The notes beneath the pieces were generated by a model. That model did no database searches and was not told the origin of the DNA. It worked only from the letters and a program-made list of their open reading frames with translations. From assembly GCA_004369045.1 (NCBI GenBank), contig ML213520.1, forward strand, positions 248,001 through 312,000: a stretch of DNA of 64,000 nt. Direction: 5' to 3'. Made by a program: the position numbers and the translations under genes. This document shows, piece by piece, positions 22,659 to 34,700 of this stretch. Position 1 is the stretch's first letter, and each line of letters opens with the position of its first letter. This stretch comes from Heliocybe sulcata (lineage: Eukaryota; Basidiomycota; Agaricomycetes; Gloeophyllales; Gloeophyllaceae).

Positions 22659-25600
22659 ATGTGGACGGCGTACGCGTCTTGGAGCGTCCTCCTTGCTCTG
22701 TGGACCCCCGCTGTGCAGGCCATCGGGCAAGCGTCTTGCGTCTCGTTCTCACCTGCATCGGGCTCTGGATCGTCTTCGTTTTCGGTAGTCAGCGGAGGCC
22801 GTGCCGCACCTGTCCTTGTTTCTTCCGACGACTGGCCTGGGGTCCAACGCGCTGCAAACGACTTCGTCAATGATATTCAGCGCGTAACTGGAGTCCTACC
22901 CACTCTCTCAAACTACACTGGCGCTACTTCGGGAAGCGGCAGCAACGCAGTTGCACCGATCATAGTCGGTACTTTGGGCCAATCTTCGCTAATTGCACAG
23001 GTTGTGAATAATACTGGGTTGGATGTGTCATGTATCGAGGGACAATGGGAAGGATTCTTCACGCGTCAGGTCCAAAACCCACTCCCTGGAATTTCCAGTG
23101 CATATGTTATGATCGGTGCGGACAAGCGAGGAACAATCTACGCACTGTATGACCACTCTGAGCAATTTGGTATGTACACACAAGCCTTATTAAAGTTTGG
23201 CATTAATTTAACCAATGCAATATCTCAGGCGTTTCTCCCTGGTATTGGTAAGGCGTACTCAATAAATAGTATGGGTCGGTTTTCTCATCTTAATGTTTGT
23301 AAGGTGGGCGGATGTTCCGACCACTCAAAATGCCGAGCTCTACGTCTCTTCCGACGGATGCTACCACGGCGCGCCTACTGTCAAATATCGTGGAATATTC
23401 CTGAACGATGAGGCACCTGCTTTGACGAATTGGGCCATGGAGAAGTATACGAATGGAACCGGGTCCGCAGCTACAGATTCGCCCTTCCAGGCCGGCTTCT
23501 ATACGGCTCTGTAAGTGGTGAACCTGATAAATCCGAGGTGCAATAACCTGATGTCTGTCTTCACGTCAGGTTCGAGCTTATGCTGCGGCTGAAAGCTAAT
23601 TATTTGTGGCCTGGTACGCGCTGTTATATATTGTCCCTTGCGTGGATTGGCTCATACACATTTTTTGTCAGCTATGTGGAGCAGGTACGCCTTTAGTTCT
23701 ATGCAAAGTTAATTCCTGGGACATATATCTTTCTAGCGCGTTCTACGTGGACGACCCTCTCAACCCCTACTATGCCGACTTGTACGGCATAGTTATGGGT
23801 ACCAGGTATGCATCTTTCTGTTTTATCATGCAGAAATTCTGAGTGTATGTAACTGCTAGCCACGAAGAACCCATGACCAGATCCACCCCAGTGGAATGGG
23901 ACCTCTACGGAACCGGGCCTTGGGACTACAGTGTCAATAACGCGAGCATCTATCCATTCTGGGTGGAAGGCGCCGAGCGGTCAAAGACTTACGAGACGCT
24001 GTATACCGTCGGGATGCGCGGTGCTGGTGACCGTGCGTACTACAGCATCGACCTCAACAAAGCAGGACAGGGCTGATGATAATGATGTCTAGTGCCGCTC
24101 GCGGAGGGCCAGAACATCCAACTCCTGGAACAGATTGTTTCGGACCAGCGGGGGATCCTGGAGAATACGTTCAACGGTACTGGCAAGACTATTACCGAGA
24201 TCCCACAGATGTGGTGCTTGTATAAAGAGGTGCAGGGTTACTACGAGGACGGGATGTCTGTCCCCGACGATATCACTCTGATGTGGACAGACGACAACTG
24301 GGGCAACATCCGGAGGTTCCCTGTCGCCAGCGAGATGAACAGGACAGGTGGCGCTGGTGTTTATTACCACTTTGACTACGTCGGTGACCCGCGGAACTTC
24401 AAGTGGATCACGACGTCGCAGGTTTCGAAGACCTACGAGGAAATGTCCCTCGCCGTCGACCGCGAAGCGACCCGGATCTGGATCGTGAATGTCGGCGATT
24501 TGAAGCCGTACGAGATGGATATCGAGTTTTTCATCACTTATGGCTGGGACTCGTCCGTCTGGAACCTCGACAACCTCGACAGCTTTGTCACGAGCTGGGC
24601 GCAGCGCGAGTTCGACGTGCAGACCTCCGCGGCGACGCAGATTACGGGCATCATAGGTAACCTCACAAGGTTGAACGCCAGGCGCACGCCAGAGTTGATG
24701 AACTCTACGGTGTATTCGCTGACCGACTACCGAGAGTGAGCACCTTATGACATAGATCTGGACTGCTTGTCTGACTATGACTGTCCAGGGCCGACAATGT
24801 TCTAGCAGAATGTAACAGTCTCGTCCAAGAGTCTACGCAGATCTACAACTCGCTTCCGTCTGCTTACCAGCCTGCGTACTACGAGCTTGCGCATCACGCT
24901 GTCCTCGCGAGCGCCAACCTCAATACGATGTGGATCTATGCCGGGAGGAATAATCTGCTCGGGTCTCAGGGACGGTTTGCGACGAACAACTATGCCGATC
25001 TCGTTCAGCAACTCTTCGAGACGGATTACGACATCGAGACTCAGTACCACACCCTGCTGGACGGCAAGTGGGATCAGTGAGTGCTTCTTGCCACGGTTGC
25101 GCTACCGGTCTCTCAAATTTGGGTAGTATGATGGATCAGACCCATGTTGTCTACGTTTACTGGCAAGAGCCCACGACGAACACGTGAGTACATCACATCT
25201 TGTCTGGACGCTATTTTTGCTGAGCTCCCCCTCCAGAATGCCCATGGTGACCCGTATGCAGACTCGCAAGCAGAATATCGCCGGTGTGATGCGTATCGTG
25301 CCAGAAGGCACTATGGGTGCCTGGTAGGTTGCATCATATCCCTGATGGGACTTCAGCGCTCATCTTTGCCATCCAGGCCTGGCGACGATCAATACAACTG
25401 CGCACAGGGCTACAGCTGTCCGAACCCCACCCTGACCCTGGATCCGTATATCCCGGTCGGCAATCGCTACATTGACCTGGGCGCTGGTGGCCCGGCGCCG
25501 TTCTCATGGACTGCCTCCACTAACGTTTCTTGGCTGAGCGTGTCCCAGACGTCTGGCTCGATCGACCCTAGCAACCTCGAGGCGCGCGTGTATGTGAGCG

Positions 25601-26472
25601 CGGACTGGAGCCAGGTGTCTGGGGTTGATTATGGCCAGGTCGTGTTTAATGCTACGACGACGAACCCGCCGATGCCGGGGCAGACGTTGTTGTCTGTTCC
25701 GGTGTACTTTGTTGCTAACAACTCGCAGCCCACCTCTGGGTTCTCAGGTGGGCTATCTCAGGATCTGGTGAGATGGAGATCATACTGACTCGGGAACATA
25801 GGGTTTGTCGAGGGCGATGGCGGTATCTCCATCGAAGCTGCGCATACTACCCGTAACACATCCGTTGCGGGCATCACCTGGACGGAGATTCCAAACTACG
25901 GCAAGACTGTATCAGGAATCACGCCCTGGCCGCGCACGGGCGACAACGGCGGCAACTTTACCGCCGGAACCGGTCCTAGTGTGTGAGTTCCCTCCCCTCC
26001 CCTCTTCCGCCTCCTCTTCCCTGACACGACGCATGCTTGCAGAGAGTACGACTTCTACAACTTCAACACGATTGGGCAGGCGGGCAACGTCACGATAACG
26101 ACCTACGTCTCCCCCTCGCTCAACGCGAACGGGGATGACCGTCCCCTCGGGTTCGCCATTGGCGTCGACGACGAGGCGCCCCAGTCCGAGTACTTCATCC
26201 CGTACGCGGTTCCGGGGCAGATGCCGCCGCAGTGGGACGGTGTCGGAGGCTGGGTGGCGGACGCTATTGTGGCTGTTCCGACCAATTTCACTGCGAGTCC
26301 CGGGGCACATACGTTGAAGATCTGGATGATCGAGCCGGCTGTTGTTGTGCAGAAGATTGTTATTGGTAAGTGGTCCGCGCTAATTGTCGGGGGTCTTGTG
26401 CTGATATTGTTTGTAGATACTGGGAATGTGCGGGCAAGTTATCTTGGTCCTCCGGAGAGTATTATGGTGTGA
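22659..26472 (+). CDS. GH115 xylan alpha-1,2-glucuronidase, secreted
   Basis: Removes (4-O-methyl-)glucuronic acid side chains from glucuronoxylan, outside the cell. Fifteen exons fit in phase: 22659-23169, 23229-23247, 23304-23510, 23570-23613, 23672-23684, 23737-23805, 23860-24032, 24093-24735, 24789-25076, 25127-25183, 25237-25323, 25377-25747, 25802-25982, 26043-26365 and 26417-26472, giving 1013 residues, normal for GH115. A signal peptide (WSVLLALWTPAVQA) is followed by the N-terminal domain, then the barrel signatures KYRGIFLNDEAPALTNWA, ANYLWPAMWSSAFYVDDP and TLMWTDDNWGNIRRFP. Next come the helical region with YELAHHAVLASANLNTMWIY and HMMDQTHVVYVYW, and a C-terminal beta domain (SVPVYFVANNSQP onward). 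Several NxT/S sites fit secretion. Exons of 19 and 13 nt are unusually small but are needed to keep conserved blocks intact. Confidence 0.95.
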
Positions 26473-26590
26473 TTGTGTATTTTGTGTAACATCATCTGAA
26501 TTCATTCGGGCGAACTCCGGTTTCTTGCAATACAATGTTGCGGTCCAAGACACTTTATCGTAAAGTACAGAGCCGATGCAGGGTAATAAA

Positions 26591-26645
26591 CAAGGTATGC
26601 ACAACTAATGGACAAGGTATGCACAGCTGATGAATAAGGTATACA
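26591..26645. repeat. Short imperfect tandem repeat (about 22 nt, 2.5 copies)
   Basis: Two near copies of caaggtatgcaca(a/g)ct(a/g)atg(g/a)a and a partial third (aaggtatacaagc) lie in the short spacer between the convergent GH115 and membrane-protein genes. Confidence 0.7.
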
Positions 26646-26754
26646 AGCCAAGCATAAATTACACGAAACCAGCGCAAGTGCCAGATTCTTCCGTGTCCTT
26701 TCCTTCATTCCTTCCTGCCTCCCTCTCAAAACCAACGCGACGAAAAAAGGATAA

Positions 26755-28270
26755 TCACGACAGCGCGCCCCACATGCCCAGGCCAGAGAATAAACAGCCA
26801 AGGGCCACCAGCACGCCGATATACGCAGCAGTATGCACGCCAATGCGGGGCAGCACAACCGGCGTATACAAGACGGCCAAGAACAAATGGACAACCACGA
26901 CAATCGGAGCGACAATGTAGAACACGTGGTTGTTGAGGTTGTGCGAATGCAAAGGAGGTGGGATAGGAAGGGAGATGGCGGAGCGGAGGTAGGCGGAGGC
27001 GAGGAGGAGGGTGAGGCCCAGGGAAAGGATGAGCGAGTCCACACGTTGGAGGCAGGATACGAAAACCGGTATTTTCTGGTCATGGGTCAGGGATGGGTTG
27101 GTGAAGGGAAGTAGAGAGGGACTTACGATGACGGGGAGTCCGTAGACTTCTTCGAGCTCTTCGCGGGTTTTGAAGGCGATGAGCGCCTCCAGATCTTTGT
27201 CTACCTCTTCTTCGACTGGGCGCCATCGGTCACCGCCATTCGTGCCATTCGACACCATCGTATTTCTTCTCGAGGCGTAGTAATCGTTGACGGACATACT
27301 TATAGGGCTATCCGTGAGCAAGATCTTGCCAGGCCTCTGATGCCCGGCTAAATCATACGACTCGTGCAGGACGTTGGTGTCTTCCTCGGAGATGAGGACG
27401 TCTCTGTACAGCGCGATCTGGTTGTATCCCTGTGCGATCCCGACAGATACGTCCGCGAGCGCCCAACCCAGGGCGAGCCACCACGCCTGCAGGAACGCAG
27501 GGTCGTGCCAGTGCGGATTCCCGATATCTTTCCGGATTTCCAGTCCAACTAAGAGGAAGGAGGAGGTGCGCAGGGCGGTCTGGAGGGCGACGTGGAGGGC
27601 GGTGGAGAGTAGGGTCGAAGTGGCGGGGTAAGAGGGGAGAAGGGCGGAGGCGAGTGTGAAGAGAGGGATGCGGAGAAGGTGGGAGAGAGACCAGAGGGAG
27701 ACAGAGAGGAGGAGCTCGGGGAAGGGGAAGGGCAGGAGGCGGTGGTAGCCTAGCGGTGGGTGCGGGTGCCAGGTTATTTGTGGGAGGAGGGCGAGGAGGG
27801 CAAATACGAGGAGGCATGTGGTAGGGATAATCGTGTATAAGGCCACTAATCTCGTAAATGATCCTAAACCGTAGCAAAGAGTATTAGCAAATGGAATAAA
27901 ACAAGGAGTTGGCAGACACACCTTCATAGAGACCGTGCTCCTCCATATCTCGCTGCCTCTCCTCATCCGCCTCCTCAAACGGCGTCTCCTCTCCTTGAAC
28001 AGGGCCGTCTCCCTCCTCCGGCACTCGATCCAACCCGCTATCCCTCCTAAAACGCTCAGGACTGCCTCTCACACTCGATCGCCCCGACGCACTCGCACCA
28101 CTCTCGGGCTGAGCTGCGCCATAGTCTACTATCTTGCTCGCCGGCTGAGCTGCAAGTAAGGGTGTCTCGGCGTCTTCAGGCGTCTTGCCTTTGCGGTCCT
28201 GCTGCCTTGAAGAGAAGACCCTGTATACAAATGGCGCGGCTGCGGTCGCGACGACTGTCCGGACGCCCAT
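26755..28270 (-). CDS. Polytopic membrane protein, unknown function
   Basis: Exons 28270-27922, 27863-27127 and 27075-26755 give 468 residues. The start is the first ATG (MGVRTVVATAAAPF); the frame is open further up but has no ATG. Residues 1-117 hold one weak hydrophobic segment and then a charged region (DSGLDRVPEEGDGPVQGEE). After the first intron come about four helices (TIIPTTCLLVFALLALLP, PFPELLLSVSLWSLSHLLR, the LRTSSFLLVGLEI region, AWWLALGWALADVSVGIAQ). A hydrophilic loop of about 130 residues follows, then three C-terminal helices (LSLGLTLLLASAYL, YIVAPIVVVVHLFLAVLY, YIGVLVALGCLFSGLGMWG). No transporter or enzyme motif is evident. Intron 2 is 51 nt, a multiple of three with no stop, so retention would add 17 residues. 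It is convergent with GH115 and divergent from FES1. Confidence 0.8.
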
Positions 28271-29498
28271 GGCGATGGCAGAAAGACGGCAGCAGAAAAA
28301 TTCAGAGTAGGATGGCGGCAAGGTCAAGTGCTAGTACTTTCGGGAGTACTCTGGCGCAATATATGCTCATCAAGAATAGCACCTTGCTGCAAATTTCATG
28401 TTGCAGACTGCTGGCGCTGAACCGGCTGTCCAGAACATGTGATGGCAGTGCTACCGGTCACCAAGGCTCTGGTGCTTCCGGAACGTCTGACCTGGCTTTA
28501 GCGGTAGCGAGGACGAAGCGCATGAAGCAATAATGACGACGCAATGGTATTGCATTCAATCTGAGAGTAAACAGAAGGTGCAGATGTACGTAAGGGAAAT
28601 CAGCCACCTGCTCCGTCACGCCAGCGCATGAATGATCCGAATAAACGACGAGTACCTGCACGGCGAATTGGGGCGGTTAGCACAAGTTCGACATGCATGC
28701 AGAGGAAATGAGAAAGGGATGGAGAAGAATTAAGAGTCAGAGATTCGATGAATATCAACAAGCAGCCTGTCCACCTCCACATTGTACACCGGGAGGCTTA
28801 GCGGACAGGATGCATTCGTGTCCGCCCATCGACAGTAATTTCATCAAGAAAGGAGAATGGAAGAGATGAGCAGCAAGGCAATGAGGGTAAACTCACCAAG
28901 GGACCAGCTTAGACCATTGAGGAAAGGGATCACCGAGCCCTGTAATATGCTGTTCGTTAGCCTCCGGTCCATAGCGTAAAGGCACGGTATTATAGGGGAA
29001 GATCAGTCAAGGCTGAAACTGAATATGGTTTGTCTACACATGTAATTCTGAATGTGGTAAAGGTCAAGGTATGTATCATCACAGCAGATGCATGCATCTG
29101 CCACTCCTGACGAACGAACTGAACGAAAGCTCACCGTCAACTCCAACGACCTTCAACAAGCCCTGCAGCTACCAGCTCAAGCTCCACATGTTACCCAGTG
29201 TCTACCTACGAGATTATGAGACTAGCTATGAGAGGAGGAATGGCCGGCGTCGAGGTCCACGACGAAGAGCAAACGAACATTTTTCACGCATTTTGTCTGA
29301 ATTGATCGCATCCACGTGGAGCTCATCAATTGTACCCAAATCGGGCTGCTCTTCCATCTCAATGATTCGAGCACCTTCCCGTCCGAAAGCCACAAGCCTC
29401 TAATAGGTGCTCGTAGCCCTGCGTTTGCATCTTATTCTCTCCTCACTTCTATCTTCCAATACATATTCAGTCCGAACTACGGCGTGAAGGTCACGAAG
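28271..29498. other. Divergent promoter region, membrane protein / FES1
   Basis: 1.2 kb without a supported gene. Frames at 28162-28533, 29071-29403 and 29316 onward have no motif, and the last runs into the FES1 start. It should contain both promoters. Confidence 0.5.
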
Positions 29499-30833
29499 AT
29501 GCAATCCCTCTTACGATGGAGCGTCGAGCACAGCGATCCGAGTGGATCGCAAAATCCAGGAGATGGTGAACCGAAGAAACTCGACCCGGAGATTATTGAC
29601 ATGATCCTGGGCAAGCCGGACTCGGAGCAGATGAAGGAGAAATTGGCTATTGCGGTGGATGAGAGGAGGAGCGAGGAAGAGAGGGTGCAGGCGTTGGATG
29701 ACTTTGAAATGGTGAGTAGATTCTGAGTTGATTGTGTTGTATGGGGTCCTAATCAATCGAATAGCTTATTGAAAGTATTGACAACGCAAATGGTGAGTCA
29801 CATCAGTGTGTGTATGCGTTAGGGGATTCGTGCTCACGCCGGACACAGATCTTGAGAAACTCCAAATGTGGCAGCCCCTGCACGACCTCCTCACATCCCC
29901 CGGATCAACGGACAAGGTCAAGCGACAAGCCCTCTGGGTCATAGGAACCGCCGTTCAGAATAACCCCGCTGCACAGAACGTCGTACGTATCTTAACCATA
30001 CCTCTTCGCTTCCCTATTCACATTCTGACTGACCTTGTCTGTAGTTCTTAAAGATGTCTCCCATGCAGACGATACTATCGTTCTTGGCGCCAAGTGTACC
30101 GGCGCAGACACGCTCGAAAGCCGTGTACGCGCTTTCAGGCGTTCTAAAGCATAATGCGGGTGCTGTGAGGCAGTTGGAGGCAGCCGGGGGCTGGGACATG
30201 CTCCGCAGTGCATTAGAAGGTATAACCTCTGATTACACTTACAATCTAAGAAACTGCTCACGCGGGTGTTTTGTAGACTCGGACATCACTGTTCGCCGCA
30301 AAACTGTATTCCTCATTAACGCGCTCCTCATCCCGACCTCTTCCTCTATATCGCCTACTCAGCCCCCCGCTCCCGTCCAGGTCCAGCCTCAACCATCCTC
30401 CGCCACATCATCATCCACCGCCCTCACCCTACACCCCTCCTCCCCGTCCCCCTCCACAAATTTCCACACCCCGTCCTCCCCCTCCGCACCCGTGCATCCC
30501 AACTCGCACGCCGCTCTCCAATCCGATCCCTCCGCCATGGACACATCCTCTCCCACCCTCTCCGCCCTTCGCCAAAAGGGCATACTGACCACGCTCATCA
30601 ATGGATTGACGAGCCCCGTGCCGCATGGCGAGGACGGAGAGAACGAGGGGGATATGGACTATGAGGAGAAGGTGGTGAGGCTCTTGGAGACTTATGTGAG
30701 TGCGTGTAGGGGAGGATTTGAGGGGGCGGAGAAGGGGAGGTTGAGGGAGTATTTTGGGAGGGAGGGGACGGATGGAGAGAAGTATGGGCTTAGCGAGGAT
30801 GAGATGAGAATGCTCCTGCGGGCGTTGGAGTGA
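29499..30833 (+). CDS. fes1: FES1-like Hsp70 nucleotide exchange factor
   Basis: Armadillo-type exchange factor (HspBP1/Fes1) that releases ADP from cytosolic Hsp70. Exons 29499-29711, 29765-29792, 29849-29982, 30045-30219 and 30277-30833 give 368 residues (yeast Fes1 is 290). The start [13 protein letters not shown] matches the family's conserved N-terminus. [20 protein letters not shown] follows, then armadillo repeats across [52 protein letters not shown] and [16 protein letters not shown] low-complexity Ser/Pro/Ala/Gln insert of about 75 residues ([19 protein letters not shown] onward) splits the last part and explains the extra length. The C-terminus resumes with [19 protein letters not shown] and [14 protein letters not shown]. 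Exon 2 is only 28 nt. Confidence 0.92.
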
Positions 30834-31768
30834 TGCCTTGTGGGTTTTATACGGGGTCGGTTTATAGCAGCTACAACAGATGGTGTACGAGTATTGCAGG
30901 ACGAGTGAAGTTGTAGAGAACATGACACAACTGTGCATATACTTCGATTAATACAGAGGTAAAGGAGCCTACGGTCGACGTATGCAGCGTACTGAGATTA
31001 AATTATGCGTATCATTTCGTCTCATTAGCTACTGAGTGTGGTACACGGACACGGCAAATGAGAGGTCCTAAACTGTAAGACACCTCGTAAGATGAACAGT
31101 TCACAGTGAGAAGAGTCACCGAACTAGCGTCTCCTGTTACAGTCGCTCTTCCCTTGCATTAGCAACTCCCGGCACGATAAAGAGCGGTCGAACTGGGAGT
31201 GAATAACAAGGGATCTGGAATAGAGGTAGAACTCGCGGAGATGGCGCACGATCGTGGCGCTCTCCCAGAGACATTTGAGAGATATCCAGGGACGCTGGCG
31301 TCTCTCTAACTTGCCAGAAATACTGTACTGAACACCTGCGTACTTGTGTAGAGTGCTGCGCTAGTCGGATAACATAGTGCTTCAGCCACTTGCGTTACCC
31401 AGAGCTACGGACTCGGCAGAAATAACTGAGAGGCTGAAAGTCGCGGAGAAACGGAGCAGGTGACATCATGGAGACTCCGAGAGCAAGAAGGGAACGCGCC
31501 CGCGATCCCACCCTTATCCTGAACTACGCGGCGATAGAGCTGAAGAACGAGCGCGACGACGATGACACCGTCAAAGCCGACATGGACGACGAGCAGAAAC
31601 CGCGTTTTCGAAGATTTCTTGTGTTTTGTCGTATTTGCACGCGTCGGACGGACCTACGCGGCCACGTGCATTTAGGGGACCTGAGCTAGAAGGGGCCGGC
31701 ATAAGCTCAAGCAAGGCGTAAGTTTACGTTCTGTTCTTCTGCGCTGCCCGTCGTCGCGTCCATTCAAC
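30834..31768. other. Spacer and CHO2 leader with a 73-codon upstream ORF
   Basis: 3' flank of FES1, then the CHO2 promoter. An ATG-started frame at 31468-31689 (starting METPRARRERARDP, strongly charged) ends 79 nt before the CHO2 ATG. If it lies in the transcript it would be an upstream ORF. No domain is visible in it. Confidence 0.45.
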
Positions 31769-34700
31769 ATGGCCGTCCCAGCACAGAGCGAACTGCGCCA
31801 GCGGCGCCCGCCCTCGCCCAAGTCCGACCCAGAGCCAGCAGACGGAGACGAGCGGGCTAGGCGGGAGGAGGTGGTATGGGGGAAGACTCCCAGCGGGGAT
31901 GGTGCGTTTGGAATTATATTGTCGAACTGGAATGCCGTGCTGACGCCAGGGAATGTTGAAGTTTTCCGTGTTCCGACCACGCACGATGTCTTGACGCTCT
32001 TCCATCCCTCCTATCCAAAATCTCACTTCGATATGTTGAATCTCGCGTTCCTGGGTGCTCAGCTCGTGCTCTTTGCCATACTCCCTTCCCATGTCCGGAA
32101 GCCCTTCTTCTTGGTTTATTTCACGTTCTGGAGGTTGGCCTATGATGTCGGTTTGGGCTGGGTCCTTACGAAACAAAGCAAGAAGAAGTGGATTGTGAGG
32201 GAGGTACAGCGACTTGGGTGGTTGGACGAAAAGCGCAAGCCTGTTATGCGCGACTGGATCCGGAAACAACTTCAAGACAAAATGGGACAAGACTACTCAT
32301 TTGACGTTAGCACACTACCAATGCACCTCCGAAAGGAGAAATACTACTGACTGCACGTTCCTTAGGATTTACCACTAGAATACAATACATGGCTACTCTT
32401 CCGTCAAGTAGTGGACATCATTCTGCTCAAGTTCGTACGCCCTTCCCGGGTCTTAGCTCAGCGGTGCTTACTTACGCGACTTACCCGTAGTGACTTCCTT
32501 GCCTATTGCATGTTCGCATTCTCCTGCTTCCGCGTCCCCAACGGACTCTCCGTTGCGGTGCACAGTATGAGGTAGTCCTTCGTTACCCCAAAGAGCACAA
32601 GAATCTGTACTAACATGTTCCAGGTGGATCGGCGGTATCGCCATGATCGGATTCAACCTCTGGGTCAAGACGGAGGCGCACGGCGTCGTCAAAGATTATG
32701 GCTGGTACTGGGGCGATTGCTTCTTCCAACGCGGTGCTCTCGTGTTCGACGGTGTCTTCGAACTTGCGCCTCACCCCATGTATTCTGTCGGCGAGTACCT
32801 AATTCCGATCTGGGTTTCGTATACGGCACTTACCAAGTAAATGGTGCTATCCACAGGATACGCCGGCTACTACGGTCTTTCTTTGATTGTCGGAAGTTAC
32901 CCTGTTCTGTTCGTCAGTCTCGCTGCTCATGCCGCCCAATTTGGGTTCCTGGTTGGCTTTGAGAATCCTCGTGAGTATCAATTCGGCATCAGGGTATATG
33001 GTCTCATATGGCTGTGATTTACCTGTCATTATCAGATATCGAACGGACATACGGGCAAAAGAAATTCATCGCTCAGCGGACTCCTCTCAAGCGGATCTCC
33101 TCTCGCCGCGGGACCCCCTCTGATTCGTCCTCCCGCCCTCAATCTATCTCTTCCGCTGGTGATCTCGCTGAACTTACTACACCTTCTGCTACCGAAGGCG
33201 AGACGGAGACAGAGACAGAGGAGCTCAATACCGAGACTGAAACCGAGTTTGAAGCCAATGTGACGAAAAAAGAAATAATGAAGAAGGCGGAACTGACTTC
33301 CAGCTCCTCCACGAGTACCGTTACGCCCGGCTTGAAACGCACTAGATCTTTGGGTGCTGCTGATACACAGCACGATCTTATGAATAGATATTTCAAACAG
33401 GATACCATTATATTACGGAATATTGATTTACTTAGGTCTGTGTGTCACCATTTTCAGGATACGTGCAGCCTGGTACTGATTAAACATTGTTTAGAGCATC
33501 GGATCTCAAACTAGTTCTCATCCTGTTCTACATTGTCATATGCGCTGCATTACCCACTCTATCCAGCAGCGCCACCCGCGGTCTATACTTCTTCAACGCT
33601 CTCTTATGGTGCCTCTTTCACTCTTTCGGGCTGGGGCTGCTCCTGCGCGCCCAGAGCGAGCGCAAATTCCTCGTCCGACACTACATGAAGCATTACCACT
33701 ACCCACAGCACGACACATACAATAACGCCGTCGTCGAGGCCTTTGCGAACTGGAAGGCAATCTATAATCTGAGCTTGTGCATGACGTACAGTGAGTCTGG
33801 ACTGGTGCATGAAGGGAAGCGGTGTGACCCTAACCTAAGTGAGCTGCCAGCGTCGTTCGGGTGCCTTGCGTGGAAGACGTACGCGATACCCGACGATTGG
33901 AGCGTCGGTACCGAGTTACTCCGGCATACTATGGGCGTGGTAAGTGGTGGGCTTCGGGCGTATCGAGTGTTGGCTGATTAGAATGTAGTTGCTCATTGCG
34001 CTGCATATTTGGGCTACTATGGAGTCCTTTGAGGTCTTGGGTGTCTTCGGTGAGATATGCATTATGTTGAGTAGGCGTCTCGTATGATAACATGTTATGC
34101 CTAGGCTGGTTCTTCGGTGACTTCTTCATCGAAGACTTCCCAGCCCAGCTGGAATACACTGGTATCTTCAGGTGAGGTTGACGTCGCTGCCGAGTTGACC
34201 ACGCTTTAAAGTTCTCTTTAGGTATCTCAATAACCCAGAGATCATGAGCGTGGCGTCCTTCTTCGGTCTCGCGTTGATCAGCGGCAGCAAGCTTGTGTAC
34301 ACGCTCGCCGTTATCAGGCACTTGGCGAACTGGTGGTTCTTGCGCAACGTCGAAAAGTAAGATTTTAGCGTAGCTTCACGAGTAACAACTGATTGGAACC
34401 GGTGCAGTCCTCACATGACGAGATTGTACGGAGAGTCTTTGCGGAAGGAAGCTGGCTTCGTCAAGGTCATGAAGAAGGTTGCGAAGAAGAACGCGCGTCT
34501 GCTTGAAACAAGAGCTGGAAAGCATGCGCCTGAGATCAAGCGAGTGGCTAGGGAAGTCAAAGGCACATTCGATAAGGTCTACGAGGAGACGGCGGAGGCA
34601 GTCGAGGATTTCTTGGCCAAATGTGAGGGTCCATGACAACTCTAAATCGAGTATTCCTGACACCCCCGGTCGTAGCCAAGCCAAGAATCACCGAGGTTGT

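Noticed and set aside
26591-26645. The 22-nt tandem repeat as a CRISPR-like or regulatory array
   Set aside because: Only 2.5 imperfect copies without spacers, in a eukaryotic 3' spacer; a simple tandem duplication.
27353-27877. 174-codon Pro-rich minus-strand frame inside the polytopic membrane gene
   Set aside because: Alternative frame of a real exon; composition fits a frame shadow.
30429-30938. 169-codon minus-strand frame antisense to FES1
   Set aside because: It mirrors the low-complexity Ser/Pro insert of FES1 and is Gly/Arg-rich for that reason.
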